Shown here: positions 1-10,529 of the stretch, in pieces
Numbering within the stretch: position 1 is the first letter of the stretch
How the letters are laid out: each line of letters begins with the position of its first letter
Source of the DNA: Ailurus styani
Taxonomy: Eukaryota > Chordata > Mammalia > Carnivora > Ailuridae
Direction of reading: 5' to 3'
Assembly: GCA_002007465.1 (NCBI GenBank)
Contig: LNAC01000163.1
Coordinates: 706,341-770,340, forward strand
Length of the DNA stretch: 64,000 nt
Program-made: the position numbers and the translations under genes
The notes under the pieces: model-generated
Seen by the model: the letters and a program-made list of their open reading frames with translations, nothing else
Database searches by the model: none
Told to the model about the DNA's origin: nothing

Positions 1-11
1 GGTCTCTTTGC

Positions 12-929
12 TTAGAGGACCCCTTTCAATATTTCCTGTAGGGCTGGCTTGGTGTTTGCAAATTCCTTGAGTTTTTGTTTGTCCTGGAAGATTTTTATCT
101 CTCCTTCTATTTTCAGTGAGAGCCTAGCTGGATATAGTATTCTTGGCTGCAGATTTTTCTCATTTAGTGCTCTGAATATATCATGCCAGCTCTTTCTGGC
201 CTGCCAGGTCTCTGTGGATAGGTCTACTGACAGTCTAATATTTCTACCATTGTATGTTATAGACCTCTTGTCCCGAGCTGCTTTCAGGATTTTCTCTTTG
301 TCACTAAGACTTGTAAGTTTTACTATTAGATGACGGGGTGTGGACCTATTTTTATTAATTTTGGGGGGGCTTCTCTGTGCCTCCTGGATTTTGATGCTTG
401 TTCCCTTTGCCAGATTAGGGAAATTCTGTATTAAGATCTGCTCCAATATACCTTCTGGCCCTCTCTCAATCTCGTCCTCTTCTGGGATCCCAATTATTCT
501 AATATTGTTTCGTCTTATGGCATCACTTATCTCTCGAATTCTCTCCTCATGGTCCAGTAGTTGTTTGTCTCTCTTTTCATCCTCTTCTTTTTTCTCTGAC
601 ATTTTGTCTTCTAAATCACTAATTCTATCTTCGGCTTCATTTATCCTAGCAGTAAGAGCCTCCATTTTCAATTGCACCTCATTAATAGCTTTTTTGATTT
701 CAGCTTGGTTAGATTTTAGTTCTTTTATTTCTCCAGAAAGGTCTTTTATTTCTTTAGAGACAGCTTCTCTATTTTCTTCCATTTCTTTTTCAAGCCCAGC
801 CAGCACCTTAAGAATCGTCATTCTGAACTCTAGTTCTGTCATATTACTAATGTCCGCATTGATTATGTCCCTAGCCGTCATTACTGGCTCTTGTTCTTTT
901 TCTTGTGTTGATTTTTTCCACCTTGTCAT
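12..929 (-). CDS. L1 ORF1p, RNA-binding chaperone of LINE-1 (intact)
   Basis: ORF1p coats L1 RNA as trimers and forms the cytoplasmic ribonucleoprotein needed for retrotransposition. The frame stays open upstream of base 929, but the first true ATG is at 927-929 (protein begins MTRWKKSTQEKEQEPV), which matches known mammalian ORF1 starts; further upstream I see only a TTG. That gives 305 residues, somewhat shorter than the 338 of human ORF1p. Visible parts, in order: a short basic N-terminus; a long E/K-rich heptad-like coiled coil (about residues 35-140); an RRM-like core starting near 'NNIRIIGIPEE'; and the C-terminal domain containing 'TPRHLIVKL' and 'TETWQARKSWHDIFRAL', ending 'ALQEILKGVL' before TAA. 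I see no stop or frameshift. Whether it is expressed cannot be seen. Confidence 0.93.
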   Translation of the reverse strand: MTRWKKSTQEKEQEPVMTARDIINADISNMTELEFRMTILKVLAGLEKEMEENREAVSKEIKDLSGEIKELKSNQAEIKKAINEVQLKMEALTARINEAEDRISDLEDKMSEKKEEDEKRDKQLLDHEERIREISDAIRRNNIRIIGIPEEDEIERGPEGILEQILIQNFPNLAKGTSIKIQEAQRSPPKINKNRSTPRHLIVKLTSLSDKEKILKAARDKRSITYNGRNIRLSVDLSTETWQARKSWHDIFRALNEKNLQPRILYPARLSLKIEGEIKIFQDKQKLKEFANTKPALQEILKGVL

Positions 930-1135
930 TTTATGCAAATAGGAATAGATGGATGAGAGAACCAAATACTAAAGAGTAGCAATGACCCCTGAGAAATATA
1001 CACTCATCTACTGAGAAGAGACCTGAAACTGGGGAGAAAAGAGGGAAAAAAAACCAAAACCAAAAATAAACAAAAAAACCCAAAAACACAAAATCATACA
1101 AAAACAAAACAAACAAAAATGAATTACACAAAATC

Positions 1136-1232
1136 CTATATCTATATTATTTATTTTTGTTTCTATATCTATGTCTGTCTATGACTCTATCTCTAAATCT
1201 ATCTCTATCTCTATCTATCTATATCTATTAGA
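1136..1232. repeat. CTAT/CTCTAT simple repeat in L1 5' UTR
   Basis: This is an irregular run of TCTAT, CTATCT and CTCTAT units inside the 5' UTR of the young L1. It is likely length-variable between copies. Confidence 0.8.
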
Positions 1233-2497
1233 TTGGTGAATTGAACAGACCCTATAAATATCCAAAAACTAAGGTTAAAAACAATGAAGGGATAAAATAT
1301 GATTATAACAATGAGAATTTAAGAAAGAATAAAAAGTGTTGATACGATATAAGAGTTAAGAACGTTAAAATAGGAAAAGGGAAAAAATTTAAAAGAAAAA
1401 AGTAAGAAAAAAATTCAAAGAAAAAAATATTCAATGAATTTAACTTTGAACGATGAAGAATCATGGGGAAAAAGCCATGAATTCTCTCTGTTGCTTTTCC
1501 GTTGTTCTGGAGTTCCACAATGCTCAGCAATCTTGAACTTGACTTTGACTGGATGTTTTTTTTTTTCCTACCTTGGTCTTCTGGGGGAGGGGCCCTTTTG
1601 CTGTGATTCTCAAGTGTCTCTGCCCGAGGCGGATTCCCACCGCCCTGGCCAGGGGCCAGGCTAAGTAATCAGCTCAGGTTTGCTCTTGGGAGCTTTTGTT
1701 CCCTGAACACTTTCCGTACCCATTGGAGGAGCGGACTGAAAATGGCGGCTCCCAGTCTCCGACCCAGAGGAGCCGAGAGCCTGGGGCCTCAGTCCTCAGT
1801 GCGCCTCAGAGAAAAGCAGTCCCTCCCGTCTCCTGGTCTCCGGCCACGCTCTGAGCTCCCCCGGCCTGTGACTGAGCGTCTCTGTCTCTGGCGCGGCCCC
1901 GTTTAGAATCTCCGAACCCGGCAGATTCCTGCAGCTGCTCCTGCGCCGCTGCTCCCGGAGGAGGAAGGAGGGGGTCTCTCCGGGTCTGCTGCCCGTGGGG
2001 TCCCCGCTCACAGATCAGTGGCCCAGCTGGGCTTCAGATCACAGCCCAAGGTAACCCCGAGCTGAGAGACACCTCAGCTCAGCTCCGTCTCTCCCGCCGG
2101 CTTCTCTCTGAGACCTGGGAGCTCGGTCATACTCAGACACCCCTGGTCTTTTTGTGTCCCCATGGGTCCTGAGACCACACTGTCCCTGCAGGGGCTTCAC
2201 CCCCCGCTTGGCCTCTGGGGCGATGTCCCTCCGTGGAGCCGACTTCTAACAGCTCCGAGTCTGTGCTCTGCTGCTCGCTCCCTTGCCGGCAGCTGGCCCC
2301 TCCTCCCGGGTCTATCTTCCCTTCGCCTCAGATTCACTTCTCCGCATGTCCTACCTTCCAGAAAGTGGTCAATTTTCTGTTCCTAGAATTGCTGCTCTTC
2401 TTCTCTTTGATCTCAGGTAGAATTTGTAGGTGTTCAGAATAGTTTGATAGCTATCTGGGTGAATTCCTGGGACCTGATGATAATTGGTCTCCTATTC

Positions 2498-2512
2498 CTC
2501 CGCCATCTTGCC
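2498..2512 (-). promoter_or_regulatory. YY1-type site at the L1 5' end
   Basis: The reverse complement reads GGCAAGATGGCGGAG, containing the AAGATGGCGG core bound by YY1. It lies within the first 25 bases of the element. Human L1 has a YY1 site at the equivalent place, where it directs the transcription start. Binding here is inferred from motif and position. Confidence 0.7.
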
Positions 2513-2519
2513 ACTCCTC

Positions 2520-2960
2520 AAGAAATCAATTTTTTGCTCAGTAATTTCTAAGTTGTTTTTCCTCTTATAACTAGGGGAAGTGTTTGAAACTGGATCTTTC
2601 AGTGTGTGTTTCTTCTTTTTTTTTTTCCTGTTAGGAACTGCATAGTTTATTATTTTACAAAGGGGTTGGAACAAGATATGATCCATAGTACACTGATGAA
2701 AATATACTCAAAACACATATAATTGGACACAAAGTTCAAAGAGAAGAAAACAGCATAGTAGTTATTGGATCATTTCACCCAGATCTAGGGTGGGCTGAAG
2801 AGGTACCAATAGTTTTTGTCTACTTCTATGGAATTTATTTTGTTTTTAATTAAAATGCTAAAGTTAAAAATATAGATTAAAAAACTACTTTCAATATGCA
2901 AAGTACATCAAGAACTTTATTTCCATCATTGCCCCCAGTCAGTGCGTGTTTCTATTTACA
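2520..2960. other. Non-coding flank, nothing recognised
   Basis: This is AT-rich sequence between the L1 5' end and a Can-SINE. I see no coding potential, RNA gene or clear repeat. Confidence 0.5.
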
Positions 2961-2975
2961 AGATACCATCAACCA

Positions 2976-3160
2976 GGGGCATCTGGGTGTCTCAGTTGGT
3001 TAGGCGACTGCCTTCTGCTCAGGTCATGATCCTCAAATCCTAGGATCCAGTCCTGTATCAGACTCTCTGCTCAACAGGGAGTCTGCTTCTCCCTCTGACC
3101 CTCCCCCCATCTCGTGTACTCTCTCATTCTCTCTCTCAAATGAATAAATTAAAAAAAAAA
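2976..3160 (+). mobile_element. Can-SINE, older subfamily
   Basis: This tRNA-derived carnivoran SINE starts GGGGCATCTGGGTGTCTCAG, runs through the 'CTCAGGTCATGATCC' core, a CT-rich stretch and an A-tail. It uses 'GGCGACTGCCTTCTG' instead of the younger 'AAAGCCTCTGC' block. It is flanked by imperfect target-site duplications, AGATACCATCAAC at 2961 and AGATACATCAAC at 3160. Confidence 0.93.
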
Positions 3161-3588
3161 GATACATCAACTGGAAATAATGTTGATATCTAAAACCACA
3201 CAAGTGGACTCTATTCCTAACATTCCTGTTTCTATCCATTGAATCACCTGAGGCTCTACTGGTATTAAAAGAAACGCAGACTGAATTAAAATTTGGGCAG
3301 CAACCTTTTGGAATTTGACTTTATAGCCTCATGGTATGAATGCATACCAAAACCTGAGTTCCTCATCCAAACCTTTTAATTCTTTTGACACAAAATATCA
3401 GCTGACTTTAAATTCATAAAAATTATCTTAATAGTTTTCATTTGGATCTTATTTCTCCTCATACGCATATATAATTTCTCTCAAATGGACATTTTGTTCT
3501 TTTACCATTTTTCTCTTCCTCCTCCCTTCCCTCTTATCTTTTTGTTAACACGCACTGAGTGACTCTTTTTTCTGCAGTAAGTATTTCC

Positions 3589-3806
3589 TAGTGGTTACCA
3601 AAGAGATTATTCTGGTCCCCAGGGGACATTTGGCAATATCTTGAAATATTATTGGTTGTCACACTTGGGGAGGGGAATTGCTACCAGCATCTTATGAGTC
3701 GAAGCCAGGAATGCTGTTAACCATCTTAAAATGCACAAGGTGGAATCCCCTTTCCAAAAGATGATCTGGTCTAAAATGTCAATAGTGCCGAGATTAAAAA
3801 ACCCTA
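3589..3806 (+). mobile_element. MER20 (hAT-Charlie DNA transposon fossil)
   Basis: The sequence follows the MER20 consensus closely from 'AGTGGTTACCAAA' through 'CCCCAGGGGACATTTGGCAA', 'GGTTGTCAC', 'AATGCTGTTAACCATC' and 'AAAATGTCAATAGTGCCGAG' to 'AAAAACCCTAG'. MER20 is a non-autonomous, ancient eutherian element. Some copies act as hormone-responsive enhancers in endometrium, but nothing here shows that this copy does. Confidence 0.88.
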
Positions 3807-3984
3807 GTTACCATATCTATGTTTAAACTACATGGGAAAAAATTCTTTCTTTAATTCTTCTAAAATTAGCATTAATTGATTTTTCATTAAAATTTAGTTT
3901 GAAAGTCAGATTACTTGTTAACTTGTAGATAGACTACTATGCTGTAGCAAGGATTTACCTTGCGAGTGTAAATTTCTCTATATC

Positions 3985-4169
3985 TTCACTTTTAACTCTA
4001 AGGATTTAGATAAATTACCAAAGTTTCTGATCCTCAGTTATTATTGGATAGATAACTATACCAGCCTTGTAGGGTTACTGTGAGAAGAATACATTATATG
4101 CATAAAGCATCTAGCATACAGTATGTGATCAATAGATAGTCACTGTCACAGTATCTTTATTCTAATCAT

Positions 4170-4170
<1 letters not shown>
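3985..4170 (+). mobile_element. MIR fragment
   Basis: An ancient MIR SINE is recognisable by 'CCTTGTAGGGTTACTGTGAG', 'AAGCATCTAGCATACAGTA' and the terminal 'ATTCTAATCATTATTA'. It is degraded and its boundaries are approximate. Confidence 0.7.

Positions 4171-4203
<33 letters not shown>
4171..4203. repeat. (TA)n microsatellite
   Basis: A run of about 15 TA units adjoins the 3' end of the MIR. It is probably polymorphic. Confidence 0.9.
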
Positions 4204-4204
<1 letters not shown>

Positions 4205-4810
4205 GTTTAGTTCAGCATCCCAGGTGTAAGGTATCAGGTATGCTATTATCCTGAGTTACAGAAGAGCTTTCATCTTAATTGGATATGTTACTGCTCAACT
4301 GTGGTCAGTTATTAAAAATACCAGCTTTATCTTTAGAGGGTCATATTAGTCCCAGATTTAGAACTTATTATGTGACACATCACCTGCATTTTATATATCT
4401 TTATTAGCTTATTTTTATTAAAAAAAAAGTATAGGGCATTTTGAAAATGGAAGTGAAGTGGTTTAATATTCTGTAACTACAAAATGATGACTATAATATC
4501 TACTTTATAGAGTTAGTGTTAGTACCAAACCAGGTAGTATATTCTAAAGCACTGTGTGAATCTGACACATTTTTTGATTTCAGGTCATCACAATTTCAGA
4601 ATTTTTCTCATTCCTAGATTTATTTTTGACACATTTTAGATGATGAATACGGAGCATGGTATTTGGAATTTTGTTCTATAATTTCTGATTAAAAGTTTTA
4701 ATACAACGACAAACACATATATGAAAGAAAATATATCAAGGAATCTTTTTTGTGATGGTGCAGTTGAAGAGATTTAGTGACAGAAAATGTTTAAGTTAGT
4801 TTTGCAGATT
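4204..4810. other. AT-rich non-coding stretch
   Basis: I see no gene, RNA or recognisable young repeat here. Short stop-bounded frames only. Confidence 0.45.
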
Positions 4811-4820
4811 TGTTTCCAAG

Positions 4821-5026
4821 TTTTTTTTTTTAATTTTATTTATTTAGTTGACACACAGAGAGATATCAGATCACAAGTAGGCAGAGAGGCAGGCAGATAC
4901 AGAGGAGGAAGCAGGCACCCCGCTGAGCAGGGAGCCCGATGCAGGCCTGGCCTCGATCCCAGGACCCTGAGATCATGACCTGAGCCGAAGGCAGAGGCTT
5001 TAACCCACTGAGCCACACAGGCACCC
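4821..5026 (-). mobile_element. Can-SINE (AAAGCCTCTGC type)
   Basis: This is a reverse-oriented Can-SINE: T-tract, TTTTATTTATTTAGTTGACA, GA-rich region, then the head ending 'GAGCCACACAGGCACCC'. Target-site duplications of about 12 bp containing TTCCAAGTTT flank it (near 4814 and 5030). Confidence 0.93.
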
Positions 5027-5750
5027 TAGTTCCAAGTTTCTAATTGACCATTATTAAATCTTTGTAATTTCACCTAGTTTTAGTCAGACCAATTTTCAGA
5101 TATATTTCAGTCACTATACAAATTTGAGATGGACCATAATCAAATGATAAATAACTTTTTTTAGACCTTGTAACCACAGACTTTATAGAGTTCTGCCTCT
5201 ATTTGGGGGAGGGGGAGATTCTTGTAGGATACAATTAGCTAATTTTTTTATCATTTATTTTGAAAGTTATTAAGATGGAGCAGAATATACCCAAACTTTT
5301 ATAATGAATATTATTGTGTTTTGATACGCTAATAGCTACACTATGAAATAAGGACCCATAGTCATATAATCTGGGAAAATATTGGGATAGTCGAAGTTAA
5401 GTAGGTTTCTTTAATTAAGGAGTTCTCAGAACATTTATTATATTAATCTGCATGGTAAATATCAAAGACTTTTAGTGAATATAGATCTTGTTTCCACAAA
5501 ATCCTTTCCATCTCTTTCCCCTTATCTTATATAGTTGTTTCTAGGGTGCTATGTGCTGTGACTGCCTAAGATGGTTTTGTTATTTCCTTGTTTCAGGATT
5601 ATATAACTAAGTTAAGGAGTATATAACATTGCCTTCAGATAGGAATGCATTTACCAATGAGCATGTGGTAATGTAACAGTAAGTTTTCTAAGGTCTTTGT
5701 GATTGTTTTTTATTCTGATATGTCTTGAGAGAGAGATACTATATACTCTT
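5027..5750. other. Non-coding stretch, nothing recognised
   Basis: This is AT-rich sequence between two Can-SINEs with no supported feature. Confidence 0.45.
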
Positions 5751-5760
5751 TGTATATTTG

Positions 5761-5962
5761 TTTTTTTTAAAGATTTTATTTATTTATTTGACAGAGAGAG
5801 AGAGATTACAAGTAGGCAGAGAGGCAGGCAGAGAGACAGGGAGAGGAGGAAGCAGGCTCCCTGCTGAGCAGAGAGCCCTATGTGGGCCTAGATCCCAGGA
5901 CGCTGAGATCATGACCTGAGCCGAAAGCAGAGGCTTTAACCCACTGAGCCACCCAGGCGCCC
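5761..5962 (-). mobile_element. Can-SINE (AAAGCCTCTGC type)
   Basis: This is a near-complete reverse Can-SINE ending 'CCACCCAGGCGCCC'. The duplications TGTATATTTG plus Ts at 5751 and 5963 match exactly, which indicates a fairly recent insertion. The open frame across it (5725-5919) is a SINE artefact. Confidence 0.95.
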
Positions 5963-6319
5963 TGTATATTTGTTTTTAAGCATTGTTTGCCTGAAGTGTG
6001 AGACATTTCTCTGAGGAAGCCTGAGGATGAGGCTAGGAATTAGAGGAGGTTGAGGGGTGAGAAGTGAACCAAAATAAATTCTTTAGGATCAGTTTAACCT
6101 TAGAGTTTGCCCTTCTTTTCAACTTCCAGTTGTGTGTGGTAATACATTTCCCTGTATTTAATTGTTTGATTTTTGTTGGCTGAGAAAACAAAGTCTAACA
6201 TTATAATGAAAAACGGTGATGATCTCAAAGAGTTTTGACAATAAGATACTTTTTCTGATCAGAATATCCTTTTATTGAACACATTTTGGAAAAACATCTA
6301 GTATAGAAGGAAAAGAATG

Positions 6320-6560
6320 GTTTATAGAGTAAGGTGTTCTGAGTTCAAATCCTTTCTGATTCATTACCAATTTGCATTGGCAGGTAATATAATCTGTATA
6401 TAATTCATGTTCCTATTTTATAAAATTATAATAATATAATTCCCCATATTATGATAAAATTGTTTTGAAGATGAGTGAAATAATAAGTTTGAAAAGCTTA
6501 CCATAGTGCTTGACAAATATTATATGCTCAATAAATTTTGCCTATTATCATCATTATTAC
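6320..6560 (+). mobile_element. MIR
   Basis: MIR similarity runs from 'GGTGTTCTGAGTTCAAATCC' through 'ATAGTGCTTGACAAATATTA' to 'GCTCAATAAATTTTGCC' and ATT repeats. It is old and diverged. Confidence 0.75.
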
Positions 6561-7059
6561 TATTTTATCACAATTAGATATTTCTTCATATAGCAGAAAA
6601 TAAATACCAAGTTGACTGGAATACTAATTGAAACTATCAAGACAGCTTTTGTGTGCTCCCACAATGTATGCTGTTCACATTCTAGCAGAGTAAGGCACAA
6701 TAATTAAAAATACAAAGATCTCTGAGTAATATTTTAAGATCTTATAAAATGTAATGTTAATATGTATTAAAATTTTTGATAGGCCTACTTAGGATAATAA
6801 AATTCCCTATATTACATCTATCTAGTCTTCAGTTATTAAACTTAAAGTCAAAGCATCAAATTGAGGGAAAATCTACATAGACAGCCAAGCCTGACTATAG
6901 AAATGGACTTTATAGAGTATCTTACTCTTATCAAGTATTTTCAGTGTCAGGGCATTCACAGAAAGTATTTCCCTATTACACAACTCTAATCTTTAAAAAA
7001 AAATTCTTGTAAACTACTTATCTTTATGCAACTCACAGGAGGAAGACATAAATATATAG

Positions 7060-7200
7060 TCTATAGGAACATTTGACTGAACACTTTTCATGATTTAGGC
7101 ACTGTGCTAAAGCACTGTACATGCATTACTTTAGTTAAATACTTCCATAGCTTTATAATAAATATATTATTATTGTTTCTATTTTAAACAGAGGGAATCA
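7060..7200 (-). mobile_element. MIR, reverse
   Basis: The reverse MIR motifs 'GGCACTGTGCTAAAGCACTG', 'ACATGCATTACTTTAGTTAA' and 'TATTATTATTGTTTCTATTT' are readable. A further piece, 'CTCACACAGTTAGGAAATGG' at about 7410, may be its continuation. Confidence 0.7.
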
Positions 7201-7239
7201 TTAAATAAAATTACCATAAGGCCTATATGTATGCCTTGA

Positions 7240-8010
7240 TTGATTCATGTATTCTTCAGTCCAAAGTATCTGATCCTAAATTCCAGGCAATAGTGTTTTT
7301 GAAAATTATTTTGAACACTTCCTGAATACATATGATTTATTGCCTCATGAGAAACGAACTCAATTTAAAGTACACAAAACTAAAACAAAGAAATAGCAAT
7401 TTGACCAACCTCACACAGTTAGGAAATGGGATAATTGAGATATTAAATAAGGTGGTCAGATATCATAATCTGTACTTTTCACCACTCCATTATACTATTC
7501 AAGGAAATGTTTGAAGAATTATTTGTGAAATCATACAAAAGTTTTTTTTAAAATCAGATTTATAATAGTCTGATTTATTAACTAATATCAAGATAATGTA
7601 ATAATTTCAAGGAAACAATCAAAAGGCAGAGAAATAGATTGAAAATGTGTTCACTTGTTAGTCAATAAGGTGATTAATCTATTTAAATTTCAGTCTAAAG
7701 AAACATTTGAATATGAAGTATAAAGGATAATGTAAAGGGTAGATATTATTCTTCAAAATAAAACCCACTTTAGCCATTTAAATATATATCTTTCTAAATA
7801 AAGCAATGGCTCTAGTTAATGCTCTTTTGAGTGTATACCATATATTTCTCTTAGTATAATTTTAAGTAGTAATTTTGATCTACTGTTTTGCTGAATGTTT
7901 AATATATATTGTACCTCATTTTATCACAACAAACCATTTATCAAGAGGAAAGTGAGTTCAGTTAAAGTTTTATAGATTTTCCAAGGTCAAAGATCATCAT
8001 GTGTTATTTT
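7240..8010. other. AT-rich non-coding stretch
   Basis: Apart from the possible MIR tail near 7410 nothing is recognised. The 60-codon frame at 7332-7514 has no visible domain and looks like chance. Confidence 0.4.
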
Positions 8011-8026
8011 TTAATTATATTGTTTT

Positions 8027-8141
8027 GTTTGTTTGTTTGTTTGTTTTTATTCTTTGCCCCAGGGGTACAGGTCTGTGAATCATCTGGCTTACATCTTTCA
8101 CAGCATTTACCAATGCACAAACCCTCCCCAATGTCTATTCT
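8027..8141 (-). mobile_element. 5'-truncated L1 3' UTR, ~115 bp
   Basis: A GTTT-rich tail is followed by the carnivoran L1 3' UTR in reverse ('GGGGTACAGGTCTGTGAATC ... CAAACCCTCCCCAATG'). It is flanked by the exact 13-bp duplication ATTATATTGTTTT at 8014 and 8142. The element is a very short, 5'-truncated insertion. Confidence 0.92.
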
Positions 8142-8734
8142 ATTATATTGTTTTAAAATGAAAGACAAAGATAATCTGAGAGTGTTTCATGTAATAGATG
8201 ACTAAGAAAAACAACAGGTACATGCAATTAGTACATGCAGTTTGGATTAGCTCCTAAACTAGAAAAACATAATAACTTTAAAGAACAATATTGGCATAGA
8301 TGAAGGAATTTGTATAGATACTAGAATTTTATCAATGTTAAATATCTTGATTTTAATAATTATATTATGGTTCTATAATAAAAAGTCCCCATTCTTAGGA
8401 AATACATACTGAAATACTAAGGACAATAGATACTATGTCTCCAACTTACACTCAAAGCTTTGTTCAGGAAAAAAAATATATACATATATATTTATATATC
8501 ACACAATCACATACACAGTATATTGTGAGGGAAAGACAGAGAAAGAGACAGAAAGAGACATAAAGATAAGAGAGAGGGAGAAGAAGAGAAAGATAATGAT
8601 AAATGGGGAAATTTTTAATTAATTGACAAGTCTGAGTAAAAGGCTTATGAGTGTGTATACTACTTTGGCAATTTTTCTGTAAATCTAACATATTAAAATA
8701 AGGCATACACTTGTACCCATACATGATGAGTACT

Positions 8735-8990
8735 CTTGATACTTTATTCCTTATCTGTAAGATGAAGATACCAATTCCTTCTTCCTAGAGTTTTGTGAGA
8801 ATGAAATAAAATAATCTTTATCAGCTCATGTATAGAAAGAGGAAGTATTCTATATTTTTAGTTATTTTATAATTACAGAAGCAAGGATTAAATATTTAAG
8901 TAACTTGCCAAAAAGGACATCATACTGCTAGAAATTAGCATAACTGTACCTCACAATGTATATCTTCTGATTTCAAAATCAGTAACATTT
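8735..8990. mobile_element. MIR fragments, opposite orientations
   Basis: About 8735-8840 reads as plus-strand MIR ('CTTATCTGTAAGATGAAGAT', 'GTTTTGTGAGAATGAAATAA'). About 8860-8990 reads as reverse MIR ('TTTAAGTAACTTGCCAAAAA'). Boundaries are approximate. Confidence 0.6.
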
Positions 8991-9088
8991 TTAAATTTAA
9001 TCTGATATTGCAATATCTGTAGATAAAAATGGTAATGTAATTCACTGAAAAGCATAATTTAATCATTTTGTAAGTTTCTGTACATTTT

Positions 9089-9276
9089 TTTAAAAGATTT
9101 TATTTAATTATTTGACAGAGAGAGAGCACAAGTAATTTGGGCGACAGGCAGAGGGCGAGGGAGAAGCAGGCTCTCCACTGAGCAAGGAGCCGAATGTGGG
9201 ACTTGATCCCAGGACCCTGGGATCATGACCTGAGCCAAAGGCAGCGGCTTAACCGACTGAGCCACCCAGGCACCCG
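9089..9276 (-). mobile_element. Can-SINE
   Basis: This reverse Can-SINE ends 'GAGCCACCCAGGCACCC', with an exact 16-bp duplication, AGTTTCTGTACATTTT, at 9073 and 9277. The minus-strand frame at 9104-9322 is a SINE frame. Confidence 0.95.
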
Positions 9277-9292
9277 AGTTTCTGTACATTTT

Positions 9293-10520
9293 ACTTAATT
9301 CTACTTGTTGATGTGATTTCAAATAGAATTAGTAAATGATAACTTAGACTTTAAAATATTTTAAACAGTGATATTAATTCACTGGAACTCATTTTTAATC
9401 ATTTATTGAAGATACCACTAGCACTCTTTTACACTTTGCTCCAATTACTGGCTTTGTAAGAATAGGAAACAACAACAACCAAAAAAAAAAGAAAGAAAGA
9501 AAAGAAAAGATGACAATGGAAAGAACTTGACCAATATGATCTAACATTCTACTATGAAATATTTCATCATGACTCCAAATGACAGTTTTAATGAAGATAA
9601 ATGTTATACGTAGAATTTGTTTTATTTAGTTCTATCATTATACATTTTGCAGGGTAATTTTGTCTTAACTGAAAATTCACTGATGTAATTCAATAACATT
9701 CCACTGTCTTTGATAAAAATTCTTTGCATCAAAGCAAGGTGATAAACATATCCATCAATTAGGGGCCAAAAGAGAAAGAAACCAAGGAAAACTAGATCTG
9801 TATTCCATACAAAGTCAACCAAATAGACCTTACAAGTTTGATATCCCTGAAACTTGAACATTGTTTAGTTTTCTATTGGTTATTTATAAAAGTATAATAT
9901 CCAATATATGCCTCATAATCAATTTAGAATGTAAACGAATGGGTTTTAATTCAGGAAATAAAGAAATGAAATTGCCCATGTAGGTATGAATGGAAATGTA
10001 CTTTGTATGAAAAATGTGGAAAGTAGAAAGTGTGTGTGTGTTTGTGTGTGTGTGCATGCATGCACACATACTTGCAAGCATCTTACAAACAACAAACATT
10101 CTAAAAACTCATTCTGTTTTTCTTTGTTTTTCCTTCTCTTAATCTGTCTTATATTAATTTAGTATTAGAACAGACAAAGAATCTGTAAGGGAAGAAGGAG
10201 AACTCTTCCTCCCATACACATGTGGAAGAAGGTTTGAAGAAGGAGAAACAGAAGAATGGAGTAGGTAGGAGCAGGGTTAGGAAGGAAATTTTTCATTGTG
10301 TCACTTTTTATGCTGTTACTTTTGAGCCATGTGAGCACATAATCTACTAATAAAATAAAATCAAAAATGAATAAGGAGGAAAAAAAGAGCTGAATCTTTA
10401 CAGCTACTTTGCTCATGGGGACATTTTTTGGTTTGGGACAGGGATAAAAATGATTATGTCTGGAATGAAAACGAGCTTTGCCTAACAAATATTTAGAGTT
10501 CAAGTCAGTGGGGAGGGTTG
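9293..10520. other. Non-coding stretch with a TG/CA tract
   Basis: No gene is supported. At 10031-10072 there is an alternating TGTGTG...TGCATGCATGCACACAT purine-pyrimidine tract. At 9480-9510 an A/GAAA-rich tract occurs. The open frames of 70-112 codons here have no recognisable domain and biased, low-complexity composition. Confidence 0.5.
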
Positions 10521-10529
10521 ATCATGAAC

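Larger units (their letters stand above)
1..2519 (-). mobile_element. Young L1 (LINE-1), 5' portion, cut by window edge
   Basis: This is the 5' part of a LINE-1 retrotransposon on the minus strand: a 5' UTR of about 1.6 kb followed by a complete ORF1. ORF2 would lie before base 1 and is not visible. The assignment rests on the ORF1 protein, on similarity to the second L1 in this window (44650-51690), and on the typical L1 start (reverse complement GAGGAGTGGCAAGATGGCGG at the right end). The element looks young because ORF1 is open throughout and the 5' UTR keeps many CpG dinucleotides. Target-site duplications cannot be tested because the 3' end is outside the window. Confidence 0.93.
930..2519 (-). 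promoter_or_regulatory. L1 5' UTR / internal promoter, CpG-rich
   Basis: This is the 5' UTR upstream of ORF1. The distal part (about 1620-2300) is GC-rich with many CpGs, like a small CpG island. The part next to ORF1 (about 970-1480) is A-rich on the plus strand and carries a CTAT-type simple repeat. In L1 elements this region is an internal RNA polymerase II promoter, normally silenced by DNA methylation. Retained CpGs contrast with the homologous segment at 50700-51690, where many corresponding sites read TG or CA. Promoter activity is inferred from the family. Confidence 0.8.

Noticed and set aside
340..942. A 200-codon plus-strand frame, serine/leucine-rich, looking like a membrane protein
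   Set aside because: It is the antisense of the L1 ORF1 coiled coil; the E/K-rich coding strand reads as S/F/L-rich in reverse.
10165..10503. 112-codon minus-strand frame with hydrophobic segments
   Set aside because: No homologous family is recognisable. Its hydrophobicity follows from A-rich plus-strand sequence.
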